Shown here: in pieces, positions 43,078 to 52,941 of the stretch
Layout: each line of letters starts with the position of its first letter
Position numbering within the stretch: position 1 is the stretch's first letter
NCBI RefSeq assembly: GCF_001050015.1
Contig: NZ_CVTB01000269.1
Span: 1 to 64,000, forward strand
Reading direction: 5' to 3'
From: Mycolicibacterium malmesburyense
Lineage (GTDB): Bacteria > Actinomycetota > Actinomycetes > Mycobacteriales > Mycobacteriaceae
DNA: 64,000 nucleotides
Made by a program: the position numbers and the translations under genes
Notes under the pieces: model-generated
What the model was told of the DNA's origin: nothing
The model's database searches: none
Seen by the model: the letters and a program-made list of their open reading frames with translations, nothing else

Positions 43078-44073
43078 GTGACCGCGCCCCCGCCGTACGG
43101 CGGTCCCCCACCGCCCCACGGCTATCCGGGGCCGTACGCGTACGGCTATCCGCCGCCGAGGCAGACCAACACGCTGTCCATCGTCTCTCTGGTGTGCGCG
43201 TTCGTCTTCGCGCCGCTGGGCATCGTGTTCGGTCACATGTCGCTGTCGCAGATCAAGAAGACCGGCGAGGAGGGCCGCGGCATCGCGATCGCGGGCCTGG
43301 TCATCGGCTATCTCGTGACGATCCTGACCGTGCTTGTCGTCGTCGTCAGCGTCGTCATCCTCGCCGCGGTGGGCCGCGACCTCGAAAGGCTCGACGGCAT
43401 GGTCCCCGAGGTCACGGCGACGCCGGGTCCGCCGCGCGACGCGCTTCCCGCGTTCGACCCGCCCGCGACGCTGGGATCGAATTGCCAGTATCCGCGGATC
43501 TCGGAACCGCCCAGCAAGCCCGCCACGCCGCCGCGCACCGGCCGGGTGCCGACCGACCCGGCGTCGGTCAGCGCCAGCATGACCACCAATCAGGGCAACG
43601 TCGGCCTGCAACTGGACAACGCCAAGGCGCCCTGCACGGTCAACAACTTCGCCAGCCTGGCCCAGCAGGGCTTCTTCGACGGGACCACCTGCCACCGCCT
43701 GACCACCGCCGACGCCCTCGGGGTGCTGCAGTGCGGCGACCCGAGCGGAACCGGCACCGGCGGACCGGGTTACCAGTTCCCGAACGAATATCCGACCAAC
43801 CAGTACCGGTTGAGCGATCCGGCGCTGCGGGCGCCGGTCCGCTATCCGCGCGGGACACTGGCGATGGCCAACGCCGGCGTCGGCACCAACGGCAGCCAGT
43901 TCTTCCTCGTCTACGCGGACTCCGAGTTGCCGCCGACGTACACGGTGTTCGGCACGATCGACGACACCGGCCTGGCCACGCTGGACAAGATCGCGGCCAG
44001 GGGTGTCGCGGGCGGCAGCGAGGACGGCGAACCCGCCGCCGAGGTGCGGATCGAATCGATCCGGCTGGACTGA
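43078..44073 (+). CDS. Second cyclophilin-type peptidyl-prolyl isomerase with DUF4190-like membrane domain
   Basis: A 331-residue protein. A Pro/Gly/Tyr-rich N-terminus (about 30 residues) leads to two membrane segments of DUF4190 type (TLSIVSLVCAFVFAPLGIVFGHMSLSQIKKTGEEGRGIAIAGLVIGYL). A linker then leads to a cyclophilin domain about 70 percent identical by eye to that of the upstream gene, from NCQYPRISE to the end. The active site TTCHRLTTAD and GTNGSQFFLVY are intact. The membrane part is unrelated to the neighbour's single anchor, so the duplication was followed by replacement of the anchor. Start GTG 43078, 3 bp after ppiB. Confidence 0.9.
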   Translation: MTAPPPYGGPPPPHGYPGPYAYGYPPPRQTNTLSIVSLVCAFVFAPLGIVFGHMSLSQIKKTGEEGRGIAIAGLVIGYLVTILTVLVVVVSVVILAAVGRDLERLDGMVPEVTATPGPPRDALPAFDPPATLGSNCQYPRISEPPSKPATPPRTGRVPTDPASVSASMTTNQGNVGLQLDNAKAPCTVNNFASLAQQGFFDGTTCHRLTTADALGVLQCGDPSGTGTGGPGYQFPNEYPTNQYRLSDPALRAPVRYPRGTLAMANAGVGTNGSQFFLVYADSELPPTYTVFGTIDDTGLATLDKIAARGVAGGSEDGEPAAEVRIESIRLD

Positions 44074-44077
44074 TCGG

Positions 44078-44371
44078 CTATTCCGTCGGCGCGGTCTCGA
44101 TGTAGAACTCGATGTCGTCGCCCTGGACCTTGGTGACCCGCATGTTCGCGGTGTACTCCACACCCTCCGGTCCAGTGAATTTGCAATCGAACGCCGCGCC
44201 CTCCTTGGCCTCGACGCCCTCGGGGCACTTCACGTCCGTCGGCGTGAAGCCGGTCTGCTCGGAGACCAGGTCGACGACGGATTGTGCTGCCCCTTCCGGC
44301 TTGATCGTGGACCCGCAGCCGGCGACCGCGAAGCCGAGGGCGGCGAGGAGGACGAGAGCAGCGGGCCGCAT
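44078..44371 (-). CDS. DUF4333 family lipoprotein
   Basis: A 97-residue lipoprotein: signal sequence MRPAALVLLAALGFAVAGC with Cys19 in an AGC lipobox, then a DUF4333 domain (IKPEGAAQSVVDLVSEQTGFTPTDVKCPEGVEAKEGAAFDCKFTG, with two cysteines likely forming a disulphide). This is a small domain common in mycobacterial envelope proteins; function unknown. ATG 44371 lies 6 nt after a GATACT box, so it is probably transcribed from its own leaderless promoter. A longer frame starting at 44479 exists but runs through tandem repeats and is not believed. Confidence 0.85.
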   Translation of the reverse strand: MRPAALVLLAALGFAVAGCGSTIKPEGAAQSVVDLVSEQTGFTPTDVKCPEGVEAKEGAAFDCKFTGPEGVEYTANMRVTKVQGDDIEFYIETAPTE

Positions 44372-44377
44372 CGTCGC

Positions 44378-44383
44378 AGTATC
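44378..44383 (-). promoter_or_regulatory. -10 box (GATACT) of a probable leaderless promoter for the DUF4333 lipoprotein
   Basis: GATACT on the minus strand ends 6 nt before ATG 44371 with no ribosome binding site. It lies about 50 bp downstream of the triple repeat that follows relA. Confidence 0.4.
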
Positions 44384-44429
44384 CCAGAACCGGCAAAAAT
44401 TAACGCGCTTCACCAATATTTGCGGGCGC

Positions 44430-44497
44430 CTGCGGCTCACGCCGCTTCTGCCTGACTGCGGCTCACGCCGCTTCTGCATGACTGCGGCTCACGCCGC
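44430..44497 (-). repeat. Three tandem stem-loops at the relA stop codon
   Basis: Three copies of a 26-bp unit start at 44430, 44456 and 44482; the third is partial and contains the relA stop. Each holds a GCGGC-GTGA-GCCGC stem-loop on the relA strand, and the relA TGA stop is the loop of the first hairpin encountered by the polymerase. The two following copies look like duplications of the relA end. There is no T-run. They may end transcription or protect the operon mRNA. Confidence 0.75.
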
Positions 44498-46837
44498 GGA
44501 AGTCACCCGGTAGACGTCGTACACACCCTCCACATTGCGCACCACGTTGAGCACGTGGCCCAGATGCTTCGGGTCGCCCATCTCGAAGGTGAACCGGCTG
44601 ATCGCCACCCGGTCGTTCGACGTCGTCACCGACGCGCTGAGGATGTTGACCTTCTCGTCGGCCAGCACCCGCGTCACATCCGACAGCAGCCGGTGCCGGT
44701 CGAGCGCCTCGACCTGGATGGCGACCAGGAACACCGACGACGGCGACGGCGCCCACTTCACCTCGATGATGCGCTCCGACTGTTGTTGCAGCGACGAGGC
44801 GTTCGTGCAGTCAGTGCGGTGCACGCTGACCCCGCCACCGCGGGTGACGAAGCCCATGATGTTGTCGCCGGGCACGGGCGTACAGCACTTGGCGAGCTTG
44901 GTCAGCACACCGGGAGCACCGGGCACGGCGACGCCGACGTCGTCGCTGGTGCGTTGGCGCACCGGCATCGTCGCGGGTGTGGAGCGTTCGGCGAGTTCGT
45001 CGGAGGCCTCCTCGTCCCCACCGACCTGCGCGACCAGCCGCTGCACCACATGTCGCGCCGAGACGTGCCCCTCGCCCACCGCGGTGTAGAGCGCCGAGAC
45101 GTCGACGTACCGCAGTTCGCGCGCGAGCGCACCCATCGACTCGGCATTCATCAAGCGCTGCAACGGAAGTCCGCCGCGCCGGACCTCGCGGGCGATCGCG
45201 TCCTTACCGGCCTCGAGCGCCTCCTCGCGGCGCTCCTTGGCGAACCACTGCCGGATCTTGGCCTTCGCGCGCGGCGACACCACGAACGTCTGCCAGTCGC
45301 GTGACGGCCCGGCGTTGAGCGCCTTGGACGTGAAAACCTCGACCACTTCCCCGTTTTCGAGCTTGCGCTCCAGCGCGACGAGGCGGCCGTTCACCCGTGC
45401 GCCGATACAGCGGTGACCGACCTCGGTGTGCACTGCGTAGGCGAAGTCGACGGGGGTCGACCCGGTGGGCAGCGTGATCACGTCACCCTTGGGCGTGAAC
45501 ACGAAGATCTCTTGTACCGCAAGGTCGTAACGCAGCGATTCCAGGAACTCGCCGGGGTCGGCGGCCTCCCGCTGCCAGTCGAGAAGCTGCCGCATCCACG
45601 CCATGTCGTCGATTTCGGCCGACGAGGGCTGGTTCGGGACGTTGCGGCCCTTGGTCTCCTTGTAGCGCCAGTGCGCGGCGATGCCGAGTTCGGCGGTCTT
45701 GTGCATGTCGTGGGTGCGGATCTGCACCTCCAGCGGCTTGCCCTCGGGCCCGACGACGGTGGTGTGCAGCGACTGGTACACGCCGTACCGCGGTTGGGCG
45801 ATGTAGTCCTTGAACCGCCCCGCCATTGGCTGCCACAGCGAGTGAACGACACCCAAAGCCGCGTAGCAGTCCCGGATTTCGTCACACAGGATGCGCACGC
45901 CGACGAGGTCGTGGATGTCGTCGAAGTCGCGGCCCTTGACGATCATCTTCTGGTAGATCGACCAGTAGTGCTTGGGGCGGCCCTCCACGATCGCGTTGAT
46001 CTTGGACGCGTTGAGCGTCGAGTTGATCTCGGCGCGCACCTTGGCCAGGTAGGTGTCGCGCGACGGCGCCCGGTCGGCGACCAGTCGCACGATCTCCTCG
46101 TACTTCTTGGGGTGCAGGATCGCGAATGCGAGATCCTCGAGTTCCCACTTGACCGTGGCCATACCCAGCCGATGCGCAAGCGGCGCAATGACTTCCAGCG
46201 TCTCGCGGGCCTTGCGCTGCTGCTTCTCGGGCGGCAGGAACCGCATGGTGCGCATGTTGTGCAGCCGGTCGGCGACCTTGATCACCAGCACGCGGGCGTC
46301 GCGCGCCATCGCGATGATCATCTTGCGGATGGTCTCGCCCTCCGCGGCGGTGCCCAGCGCGACCTTGTCCAGCTTGGTGACGCCGTCGACCAGATGGCCG
46401 ACCTCGGTGCCGAACTCCTCGGTCAGCGCTTCGAGCGTGTACCCGGTGTCCTCGACGGTGTCGTGCAACAGCGCCGCGATCAGCGTGGTGGTGTCCATGC
46501 CGAGTTCGGCCAGGATGTTGGCCACCGCCAGCGGATGGGTGATGTAGGGGTCGCCCGAGCGGCGCAGCTGATCGGCGTGCCGCTGCTCGGCCACCTCGTA
46601 CGCCCGCTGCAGCAGCTGCAGATTGGCCTTCGGATAGATCTCCTTGTGGACGGCGACCAGCGGTTCGAGCACCGGGTTGATCGCGCTGCGCTGCGACGTC
46701 ATCCGGCGTGCCAGGCGCGCCCGCACCCGGCGCGACGCGCTCGGCGACGCCTTGGGCATCTCCAGCGGCTGCGTCTCGGGGATCTGCGCCCCCGGCGGTG
46801 CCTGCACGGCCTGGCCCGTGCGGGGATCCTCAGCCAT
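44489..46837 (-). CDS. relA: Bifunctional (p)ppGpp synthetase/hydrolase
   Basis: A 782-residue long RelA/SpoT homologue (Rel, from memory Rv2583c). The hydrolase HD domain has [16 protein letters not shown] (His125-Asp126). The synthetase domain has [31 protein letters not shown] and [20 protein letters not shown]. Then come TGS ([33 protein letters not shown]), the conserved-cysteine region ([15 protein letters not shown]) and a C-terminal ACT domain. It makes and degrades (p)ppGpp in the stringent response. ATG 46837 follows GAGGAGGTGACC. Last gene of the yajC-secD-secF-lipoprotein-apt-relA operon, 52 bp after apt. Three hairpin repeats start at its stop codon. Confidence 0.97.
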   Translation of the reverse strand: MAEDPRTGQAVQAPPGAQIPETQPLEMPKASPSASRRVRARLARRMTSQRSAINPVLEPLVAVHKEIYPKANLQLLQRAYEVAEQRHADQLRRSGDPYITHPLAVANILAELGMDTTTLIAALLHDTVEDTGYTLEALTEEFGTEVGHLVDGVTKLDKVALGTAAEGETIRKMIIAMARDARVLVIKVADRLHNMRTMRFLPPEKQQRKARETLEVIAPLAHRLGMATVKWELEDLAFAILHPKKYEEIVRLVADRAPSRDTYLAKVRAEINSTLNASKINAIVEGRPKHYWSIYQKMIVKGRDFDDIHDLVGVRILCDEIRDCYAALGVVHSLWQPMAGRFKDYIAQPRYGVYQSLHTTVVGPEGKPLEVQIRTHDMHKTAELGIAAHWRYKETKGRNVPNQPSSAEIDDMAWMRQLLDWQREAADPGEFLESLRYDLAVQEIFVFTPKGDVITLPTGSTPVDFAYAVHTEVGHRCIGARVNGRLVALERKLENGEVVEVFTSKALNAGPSRDWQTFVVSPRAKAKIRQWFAKERREEALEAGKDAIAREVRRGGLPLQRLMNAESMGALARELRYVDVSALYTAVGEGHVSARHVVQRLVAQVGGDEEASDELAERSTPATMPVRQRTSDDVGVAVPGAPGVLTKLAKCCTPVPGDNIMGFVTRGGGVSVHRTDCTNASSLQQQSERIIEVKWAPSPSSVFLVAIQVEALDRHRLLSDVTRVLADEKVNILSASVTTSNDRVAISRFTFEMGDPKHLGHVLNVVRNVEGVYDVYRVTSAA

Positions 46838-46889
46838 GGTCACCTCCTCGGGGGCATGTCGAACGAGGACTCGACTCCGAGGATATCCC

Positions 46890-47426
46890 TCAGATCCGGT
46901 GCAGCGACGTGACCGGCAACGGTTCGAGCACCTTGCGGCCGCCCAGCGCGGTCAACTCGAGCAGCACCGCGGCGCCCGTCACGGACGCCCCCGCGTTTCG
47001 CAGCAGTTTGACCGCGGCGGCCGCGGTGCCGCCGGTGGCCAGCACGTCGTCGATGATCAGGACCTCGCGCCCGCCGAGGTCGATGCCGTCGGCGGGGATC
47101 TCCAGCGTCGCGGTGCCGTATTCGAGCGCATAGGCCTCGCTGAGCACCGGCGGCGGGAGCTTGCCGCCCTTGCGGATCGCCAACACGCCTGTGCCCAGCC
47201 GCAATGCGACCGCCGCACCGAGCAGGAAGCCGCGTGCGTCGATCCCGGCCACCAGGTCCGCGCCGTGGGCGTTCTCCGCGAGCGCATCGGTGACCGCGGC
47301 CAGTCCCTGCGCATCGGCCAGCAACGGTGTGAGGTCCTTGAACGCGATCCCGGGCTCGGGGAAATCGGGCACCTGGCGCGTCATTCGCTCGATCAACGCC
47401 GAGATGTCGTTGTCGCCGATGTTCAC
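46890..47426 (-). CDS. apt: Adenine phosphoribosyltransferase
   Basis: A 178-residue type I phosphoribosyltransferase. The PRPP-binding loop is [21 protein letters not shown], the adenine site region is [17 protein letters not shown] and [21 protein letters not shown]. It salvages adenine to AMP using PRPP. GTG 47426 overlaps the lipoprotein stop as GTGA, a better start than longer in-frame options. Its placement directly before relA, which uses GTP/GDP, is conserved in many bacteria. Confidence 0.94.
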   Translation of the reverse strand: MNIGDNDISALIERMTRQVPDFPEPGIAFKDLTPLLADAQGLAAVTDALAENAHGADLVAGIDARGFLLGAAVALRLGTGVLAIRKGGKLPPPVLSEAYALEYGTATLEIPADGIDLGGREVLIIDDVLATGGTAAAAVKLLRNAGASVTGAAVLLELTALGGRKVLEPLPVTSLHRI

Positions 47427-49114
47427 CGGTCGAGCACCCAGCGGTCCATGTTCCATCCCGCGCCCCACCGGGTCGGATTGTTGCTCACAGCGAACATCTT
47501 CTTCGATGTCAGCACCGTGCGCTGCTGTCGGTACAACGGCAGCGTCGGCATGTCGCCCCACAGCACCGGCCCGCCCTCACCGAGCAGCCGCGCCAGCTCC
47601 TTCGGGTCGTTGGTGATGGCGATCGCCGAGATCACCCGGTCCACCTGCGGATTGGAGAAGCGCGGCAGGTTGTTGCCGTTGTCGGTGTGGAACTGGTAGG
47701 CGTCCATCGCCGACGAGCCGGTCGACCCGCTGCCCGCGGCGCCGCCCGTGCTGGCGATCAGCACGTCGATCTCGTTGTCACGCAACGACAGTGGGCCCAC
47801 GGTGTCGCTCGCGGCGTCCTCGATGGTGATGCCGGCGGGCGCACACGCCTTGGCGATGGTGCCGACGGTCGCCGCCAGCCGCGCGTTCGGGCTCTGGTAG
47901 CCCATGCGCACGGTCAGCGGCCGACCGCCCAGCGCGGCCCGCGCGGCATCGGGGTTGGCGGCGACGAACTGACCGGGCTCGGGACCGCGCTCGGCCGAGC
48001 TGTACGCGTCCTCGGTCGCAGGATTGAGCCGCGAATCGGCGATGGGCTGTTCGGCGTTGCGGGCGATCACGTCGCGCGGTGTGCACAGCGCCAGGGCGCG
48101 GCGGGCCGGGGTGGCTGCCAGCGGGCCCTCCGGCGCGAAGATCAGCTGCTCGATACCGGCCGACGGGGCGTCGGTGCGCACATAGTCGTCGGGCATGTTC
48201 AGCGTGCCCGACGACCCGGTGGCGATGTCGACGACATCGTAAGCACCCTGGTTGACGCGCTCTTGGATGTCGGCGCCGCGCGGCCACACGGTCACCTTCT
48301 TGGTGACGGGCTCGGCGCCCCACCATTTGTCGTTGGCGACCAGCACGACGGCCCCGTCCTCGGTCACCTCGTCCAGCTTGTACGGGCCCGACGAGGGGAA
48401 CTTCTTCAGGTCGAGGTCGGGTTTGAGGTTCCAGCCGGTGTTCCAGACCTGGGCGATGCGCTCGACCGCCGCGCCGTCGTTCTCCAAGATCGCCCGGGTG
48501 ACCCCGCCGTCGCCGAGACCCAGCTGGTCGGCGATGACGTGCGACGGCATCATCGACGTCGCCGAGAACAGCTGCCCGAAGTCGACGAACCCGCGATCCG
48601 GGGCGAACGAAACCCGCGCCTTCTTCTGGCCCGGCGCGCAGTCCACCGAGGCGACGTCGACGTACCCGGCGCGGCTGGCGGCATCGAAGGTCGGGAAGCG
48701 GCCGGACTGCGACGCCCACGCCAACACCAGGTCGTCGCAGGTGATCGGCTTACCGTCGGAGTACACCGCGTCGGCGTTGATCTCGTAGTCGAGCACCAGC
48801 GGCTGCCTGCCGACGACGGAGATCGTTCCGAAGTCGTGATCGCCGACGATCTGGCCGTCGGGTCCGTGATAGTTGAAGCCCGTCAGTACCCGCGCGAACG
48901 CCTGCGGCCCGCCCGAGGCGGCCCCGGCGACGGTGTTGGTGTTGTAGGTGATCAGCGTGCCGTCGACGGCGTAGTCGATGCTGTCGGCGGGGCTGCGCGT
49001 ACACGCCGACGCCATCGCCGCGGCAAGCATCAGCACCGCCGCCAGGACGCCGCAAAGCCGGATCGGACCCATCCCCCTCGCGGGCCCGGTGCCCGCGCGC
49101 GTGCCGGCGTTCAT
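47423..49114 (-). CDS. Family 5 extracellular solute-binding lipoprotein (peptide-binding protein-like, Rv2585c)
   Basis: A 563-residue lipoprotein with lipobox ASAC (Cys38) and a family 5 (DppA/OppA-like) binding fold: [54 protein letters not shown] and a C-terminal [23 protein letters not shown]. No transporter permease or ATPase genes are adjacent, so it may have another role at the membrane or share a transporter elsewhere. It is conserved between secF and apt in mycobacteria (Rv2585c, from memory). The gene starts 5 bp after secF and overlaps apt by 4 bp. Confidence 0.9.
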   Translation of the reverse strand: MNAGTRAGTGPARGMGPIRLCGVLAAVLMLAAAMASACTRSPADSIDYAVDGTLITYNTNTVAGAASGGPQAFARVLTGFNYHGPDGQIVGDHDFGTISVVGRQPLVLDYEINADAVYSDGKPITCDDLVLAWASQSGRFPTFDAASRAGYVDVASVDCAPGQKKARVSFAPDRGFVDFGQLFSATSMMPSHVIADQLGLGDGGVTRAILENDGAAVERIAQVWNTGWNLKPDLDLKKFPSSGPYKLDEVTEDGAVVLVANDKWWGAEPVTKKVTVWPRGADIQERVNQGAYDVVDIATGSSGTLNMPDDYVRTDAPSAGIEQLIFAPEGPLAATPARRALALCTPRDVIARNAEQPIADSRLNPATEDAYSSAERGPEPGQFVAANPDAARAALGGRPLTVRMGYQSPNARLAATVGTIAKACAPAGITIEDAASDTVGPLSLRDNEIDVLIASTGGAAGSGSTGSSAMDAYQFHTDNGNNLPRFSNPQVDRVISAIAITNDPKELARLLGEGGPVLWGDMPTLPLYRQQRTVLTSKKMFAVSNNPTRWGAGWNMDRWVLDR

Positions 49115-49119
49115 CGTCC

Positions 49120-50406
49120 CTACCGCCGGCGGGTGTTGCGCTTGCCCGACGGGCGCCCGGTCCGGCTGGTGGTCGGCCGCACCGGACGTGCGCCCGGAGC
49201 GGGTTTGTCCGGCGGTGGCGATGTCTCCGTACGCGTGGAGGCCTCGGTGCGTGCCGTGGCGGCGGCGGCGGCGACGGTTTCCGGCTCATCGCCGTCGCCG
49301 TCGTCGTCGACCTCGGCGGCTCGGGCGGCCGCGTTCTTGCGGCGGTTCATCACGCGGCGGGTGTGGTTGCGCACGAGGTCGGTGCGCTCGCGCATCGAGA
49401 CCAGCAGCGGGGTCGCGAAGAAGATCGACGAGTAGGTGCCGACCACGACGCCGACCAGCTGCACCAGCGCGAGGTCCATCAGCGTGCCCACGCCGAGCAG
49501 CCACACCGCCACCACCATCAGCGCGATGATCGGCAGCACCGAGATGAGGCTGGTGTTGATCGACCGCATGAAGGTCTGGTTGACGGCGAGGTTGGCGTGT
49601 TCGGCGAAGGTGCGCCTGGTGGTGTGCTCGAAGCCGTGGGTGTTCTCCTCGACCTTGTCGAACACGATGACGGTGTCATACAGCGAGAAGCCCAGAATCG
49701 TGAGCAGGCCGATGACCGTGGCCGGGGTGACCTCGAAGCCGACGATCGAGTAGACACCGGCGGTGACGACCAGGTCGAAGACGAGCGTGGCCATCGCCGC
49801 GATCGACATGTAGCGCTCGTAGCGCAGCATGATGTAGATCGTCGCGAGGACCAGGAACACCACCAGCGCGATCAGCGCCTTCTGGGTGATCTGGCCGCCC
49901 CAGGTCTCCGAGACCGCGGAATCGCTGATGGTCAGCTTGCTCGGCTGACCGTCGGGCCCCTTCGGCTTGAACGCGTCGAACAGCGCCGTGCGCAGCTGCT
50001 CGGTCTCCTCGTTGGTCAGCGTCTCGGAGCGGATCTGCACCGTGGCCGAGCCGCCGCTGCCGACGAGGACCACTGACTCCGGGCTCTTGCCCAGCGTCTT
50101 GCTGAACACGTCCTCGACCTGCTGGGTGGTCACGGTGCCCGACTCGGTCGCGCTGGGCATCGACACCTTGGTGCCGCCCTCGAAGTCGATGCCGAAGGTG
50201 AAGCCGCGCAGCAGCATGCTGGCCACGCACACGGCCACGATCACACCGCTGACGATGTACCACAGCTTGCGTTTGCCGATGACCTCGAAGGCACCGGTGC
50301 CGGTGTAGAGGCGGACGAAGAAGCCGTGGTGCGGCGTGACGGACTCGATGTCCGGCGCCTCCACCGCGCTGGTCTGCTGGTCGTCCGATGACTGCTTGGG
50401 CGCCAT
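49120..50406 (-). CDS. secF: Protein translocase subunit SecF
   Basis: A 428-residue SecF. The first membrane segment (KLWYIVSGVIVAVCVASMLLRGF) is followed by the family motif FGIDFEGGTKVSMPS, the extracytoplasmic P1 domain and five further segments including TLVFDLVVTAGVYSIVGFEVTPATVIGLLTILGFSLYDTVIVFDKVEEN. The C-terminal tail is long, acidic then basic/Pro-rich (from about residue 350), and is likely disordered. With SecD it uses proton flow to drive late steps of Sec export. ATG 50406 is 3 bp after the secD stop. Confidence 0.96.
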   Translation of the reverse strand: MAPKQSSDDQQTSAVEAPDIESVTPHHGFFVRLYTGTGAFEVIGKRKLWYIVSGVIVAVCVASMLLRGFTFGIDFEGGTKVSMPSATESGTVTTQQVEDVFSKTLGKSPESVVLVGSGGSATVQIRSETLTNEETEQLRTALFDAFKPKGPDGQPSKLTISDSAVSETWGGQITQKALIALVVFLVLATIYIMLRYERYMSIAAMATLVFDLVVTAGVYSIVGFEVTPATVIGLLTILGFSLYDTVIVFDKVEENTHGFEHTTRRTFAEHANLAVNQTFMRSINTSLISVLPIIALMVVAVWLLGVGTLMDLALVQLVGVVVGTYSSIFFATPLLVSMRERTDLVRNHTRRVMNRRKNAAARAAEVDDDGDGDEPETVAAAAATARTEASTRTETSPPPDKPAPGARPVRPTTSRTGRPSGKRNTRRR

Positions 50407-50409
50407 GAG

Positions 50410-52263
50410 TTAGTCCCGTCCCGTCGCGTGCGCGGCCGCTCGTCGCTCCCTGGCGATCTGTTGCACCGCACCGAGTCCGTTCAGCGAAGGCTTGGCCAGT
50501 GTCGGCGACTTCGACGCCAGGTACACCAGCGGCCACGTCACCAGGAACACCACCACCACGTCGAGGATCGTGGTCAGCCCCAGGGTGAACGCGAAGCCCT
50601 TGACCTGTCCGACCGCGAGGACGTACAGCACAGCCGCGGCCAGCAACGTCACCGCGTTGCCGGACACGATCGTCTTGCGGGCCCTGGCCCAGCCTCGCGG
50701 TACCGCCGACCGGAACGAACGGCCTTCTCGGATCTCGTCTTTGATGCGTTCGAAGAACACCACGAACGAGTCGGCGGTCATCCCGATACCGATGATCAGA
50801 CCGGCGATACCGGCCAGGTCGAGCGTGTAGCCGATCCATCTGCCGAGCAGCACCAGTATCGCGTAAACCATTGCGCCGGAAGCGATCAGCGACAGGGCGG
50901 TCAGCACACCCAGCATCCGGTAGTACAGCAGCGAGTAGGCCAACACCAACGCCAGCCCGACCGCGCCGGCGATGAGACCCGCACGCAACGACGACAGACC
51001 CAGTGTGGCGGAGACGGTTTCGGCCTCCGATGACTCGAACGACAGCGGCAGCGAGCCGTACTTCAGCACGTTCGCCAGTTCGCGCGCCGTCTGCTGGGTG
51101 AAGCTGCCGCTGATCTGGGTGCGCCCGCCCGGGATCGCCTCCCGGATCTCCGGTGCGCTCATCACTTTCGAGTCGAGGACGAACGCGGTCTGCGTCCCGA
51201 CGTTGGCGGCGGTGAAGTCCGCCCAGATCTTGGCGCCCTCGCCCTTGAACTGGAGGTCGACGACGTACTCGCCGCGCTGCTGGTCGAGCCCGGAGGTGGC
51301 GTCCTGGATCTGCTCTCCGTTGATGATCGACTTGTCCAGCAGGTACACCTCGCTGCCGTCGGCGGAGCAGGTGATGAGCGGAAGATTCGGGTCGTCGTTG
51401 CCTGCGAGCACGTCGTCCTCTTGGCACCGCGTCGCCTGGAACTGCAGGGCGAGGATCTGGATCTGCTGATCCGTGCTCTGCCGCAGCTGTTTCTCATCGG
51501 CGATGCGCTGCTGCAGCGGAACGTCCTCGGGTGACTGAGGCGGAGTTTCCGTCGGCGACGGCGCGGGGCTCTCCGGTGCCGGTGACGGCGTCGGGCTCTC
51601 CGGTGACGGCGTCGGGGATGGCGTCGGTGCCGGCTGCGCAGGCGGCTCCTCGGGATACGGCCGCGGCTGCGGCGCGGGCTGCGCCGGCGGTTGGTCCCCG
51701 CCGGGCGGCTGCTGACCGGTCGGCGGTTCGGCGCCCGGCGCACCTTGCATCGGCTCCCCCGGCATCCCGGGAATCGGACCGCCCGGCATCCCGGGGATCG
51801 CCCCGCCCGGCATTCCGGGGATCGGACCGCCCGGCGGCGCGTCCGGTGGGCCTTCTGTCGGAGGCTGCTCGCCCGGCACCTCCGCGGGCATCACGTGCAC
51901 GACGGGACGGATGTACAGCCGCGCCGTCTGGCCCAGGTTGCGGGCCTCACTGCTCTCACTGCCCGGAACGGTGATGACGAGGTTGTTGCCGTCGATGATC
52001 ACCTCGGAGCCGGACACGCCGAGGCCGTTGACGCGATCGTTGATGATCTGCTGCGCCTGGTTCAGCGCGTCGCGGGTGGGCGGCGACCCGTCGGGCGTGC
52101 GCGCGGTCAGGGTGACGCGGGTGCCGCCCTGTAGGTCGATACCGAGCTTGGGGTCGGGCTTCTTGTCACCGGTCAGGAAGACCAGGCAGTACGCGCCGAC
52201 GAGTAACGCCAGAAACAGCGATAGGTAGCGGGCAGGGCGCACCGGCGTCGAAGACGATGCCAC
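50410..52263 (-). CDS. secD: Protein translocase subunit SecD with Pro-rich insertion
   Basis: A 617-residue SecD. The first membrane segment ([20 protein letters not shown]) and the [21 protein letters not shown] motif are followed by the P1 domain. The head is interrupted at about residues 130-250 by a Gly/Pro-rich then Pro/Ser/Glu-rich segment (GMPGG-type repeats, then [16 protein letters not shown]). After it come the P1 base [23 protein letters not shown] and five membrane segments including [31 protein letters not shown] 52263 follows AGGAGA. Mycobacterial SecD is usually nearer 573 residues, the extra length being this insertion. Confidence 0.96.
   Translation of the reverse strand: MASSSTPVRPARYLSLFLALLVGAYCLVFLTGDKKPDPKLGIDLQGGTRVTLTARTPDGSPPTRDALNQAQQIINDRVNGLGVSGSEVIIDGNNLVITVPGSESSEARNLGQTARLYIRPVVHVMPAEVPGEQPPTEGPPDAPPGGPIPGMPGGAIPGMPGGPIPGMPGEPMQGAPGAEPPTGQQPPGGDQPPAQPAPQPRPYPEEPPAQPAPTPSPTPSPESPTPSPAPESPAPSPTETPPQSPEDVPLQQRIADEKQLRQSTDQQIQILALQFQATRCQEDDVLAGNDDPNLPLITCSADGSEVYLLDKSIINGEQIQDATSGLDQQRGEYVVDLQFKGEGAKIWADFTAANVGTQTAFVLDSKVMSAPEIREAIPGGRTQISGSFTQQTARELANVLKYGSLPLSFESSEAETVSATLGLSSLRAGLIAGAVGLALVLAYSLLYYRMLGVLTALSLIASGAMVYAILVLLGRWIGYTLDLAGIAGLIIGIGMTADSFVVFFERIKDEIREGRSFRSAVPRGWARARKTIVSGNAVTLLAAAVLYVLAVGQVKGFAFTLGLTTILDVVVVFLVTWPLVYLASKSPTLAKPSLNGLGAVQQIARERRAAAHATGRD
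51758..51829 (-). repeat. 24-bp tandem repeat in the secD insertion
   Basis: Three 24-bp units at 51758-51781, 51782-51805 and 51806-51829, two to three mismatches apart, encode an 8-residue [12 protein letters not shown] repeat. They sit in the Pro-rich insertion of the SecD periplasmic domain and are good candidates for slippage-driven length variation between strains. Confidence 0.85.
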
Positions 52264-52342
52264 GTTTTCTCAGGTCTCCTCGAGATCGGTTCGTCAGCAC
52301 CGCAAAGACTACGGGCTTCAGCTGTGTTTCTTGCCCGCGGAC

Positions 52343-52678
52343 TCAGCCGTCGGTCTTGGTGTTCGGGCTCTCGGTGAGCTCGGTGGCGGTCGACTCCGGC
52401 TCGTCGACGTCGAACTCGTCGTCCCCGGTGATGCGGTCGCGCACCGCGAGCTTCATCCACGTGGTGACGACCCCCGGCGCGATCTCCAGTTCCACCTCGT
52501 CGTCGGTGATGTCGTGGATCGTTCCGACCAGGCCGGAGGTGGTGTGCACGCGATCGCCGATCTGAAGGGAATTGTGCAGGTCAATGGTGGCCTGCATGGC
52601 CTTCTTCTGTCGACGGGAGGCGAAGAACATGAACGCGCCGAGCACGATGAGCAGGGGAAGGAAGACAACCAAATCCAT
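52343..52678 (-). CDS. yajC: Preprotein translocase subunit YajC
   Basis: A 111-residue YajC. One membrane segment opens the protein (MDLVVFLPLLIVLGAFMFFASRRQKKAM), followed by the conserved LHNSLQIGDRVHTTSGLVGTIHDITDDEVELEIAPGVVTTWMKLAVRDRI and an acidic C-terminal tail. It is an accessory to SecDF. ATG 52678 begins the operon that continues through secD, secF, the lipoprotein, apt and relA (minus strand). It is divergent from gabT with 263 bp between. Confidence 0.95.
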   Translation of the reverse strand: MDLVVFLPLLIVLGAFMFFASRRQKKAMQATIDLHNSLQIGDRVHTTSGLVGTIHDITDDEVELEIAPGVVTTWMKLAVRDRITGDDEFDVDEPESTATELTESPNTKTDG

Positions 52679-52926
52679 GGCAACAAAGTCTTTCGTTAGG
52701 TCTTGTGGTCACGGCGCAGCGCCGGTTCGGGCGCGCACCCATAAGTGACCAGTGTGCCATTGCGCCCTCGTCCGGCGACCAGCCAGTCGCGTTGAAACCG
52801 CGAATCGCCGGAGCCGCCCGCATGCTGCCGCACGCCGTTCGACGGATTCCGTTGCTCTTCGGTGTGATAGCTGCGGATTACGCCACAATCTCGCGGCGTT
52901 GCCGACCGGATCGGTGCTGTTTTCGT

Positions 52927-52932
52927 TAGGCT
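52927..52932 (+). promoter_or_regulatory. -10 box (TAGGCT) for gabT
   Basis: TAGGCT fits TANNNT and lies 9 nt before ATG 52942, with no ribosome binding site, suggesting a leaderless or near-leaderless transcript. The surrounding TTTCGTTAGG recurs at 52691-52700 in the same 263-bp divergent region, close to yajC. Confidence 0.4.
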
Positions 52933-52941
52933 TCTTGCTCG

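Noticed and set aside
44372..44479. Extended start for the DUF4333 lipoprotein (MQKRREPQSG...)
   Set aside because: The extension is encoded by the tandem repeats after relA, would bury the lipoprotein signal, and a leaderless-type box precedes the inner ATG 44371.
52691..52930. Exact 10-mer TTTCGTTAGG repeated at 52691 and 52921 in the yajC-gabT divergent region
   Set aside because: Both copies are in the same orientation and only 10 bp long. The second is explained by the gabT -10 box, so chance is likely.
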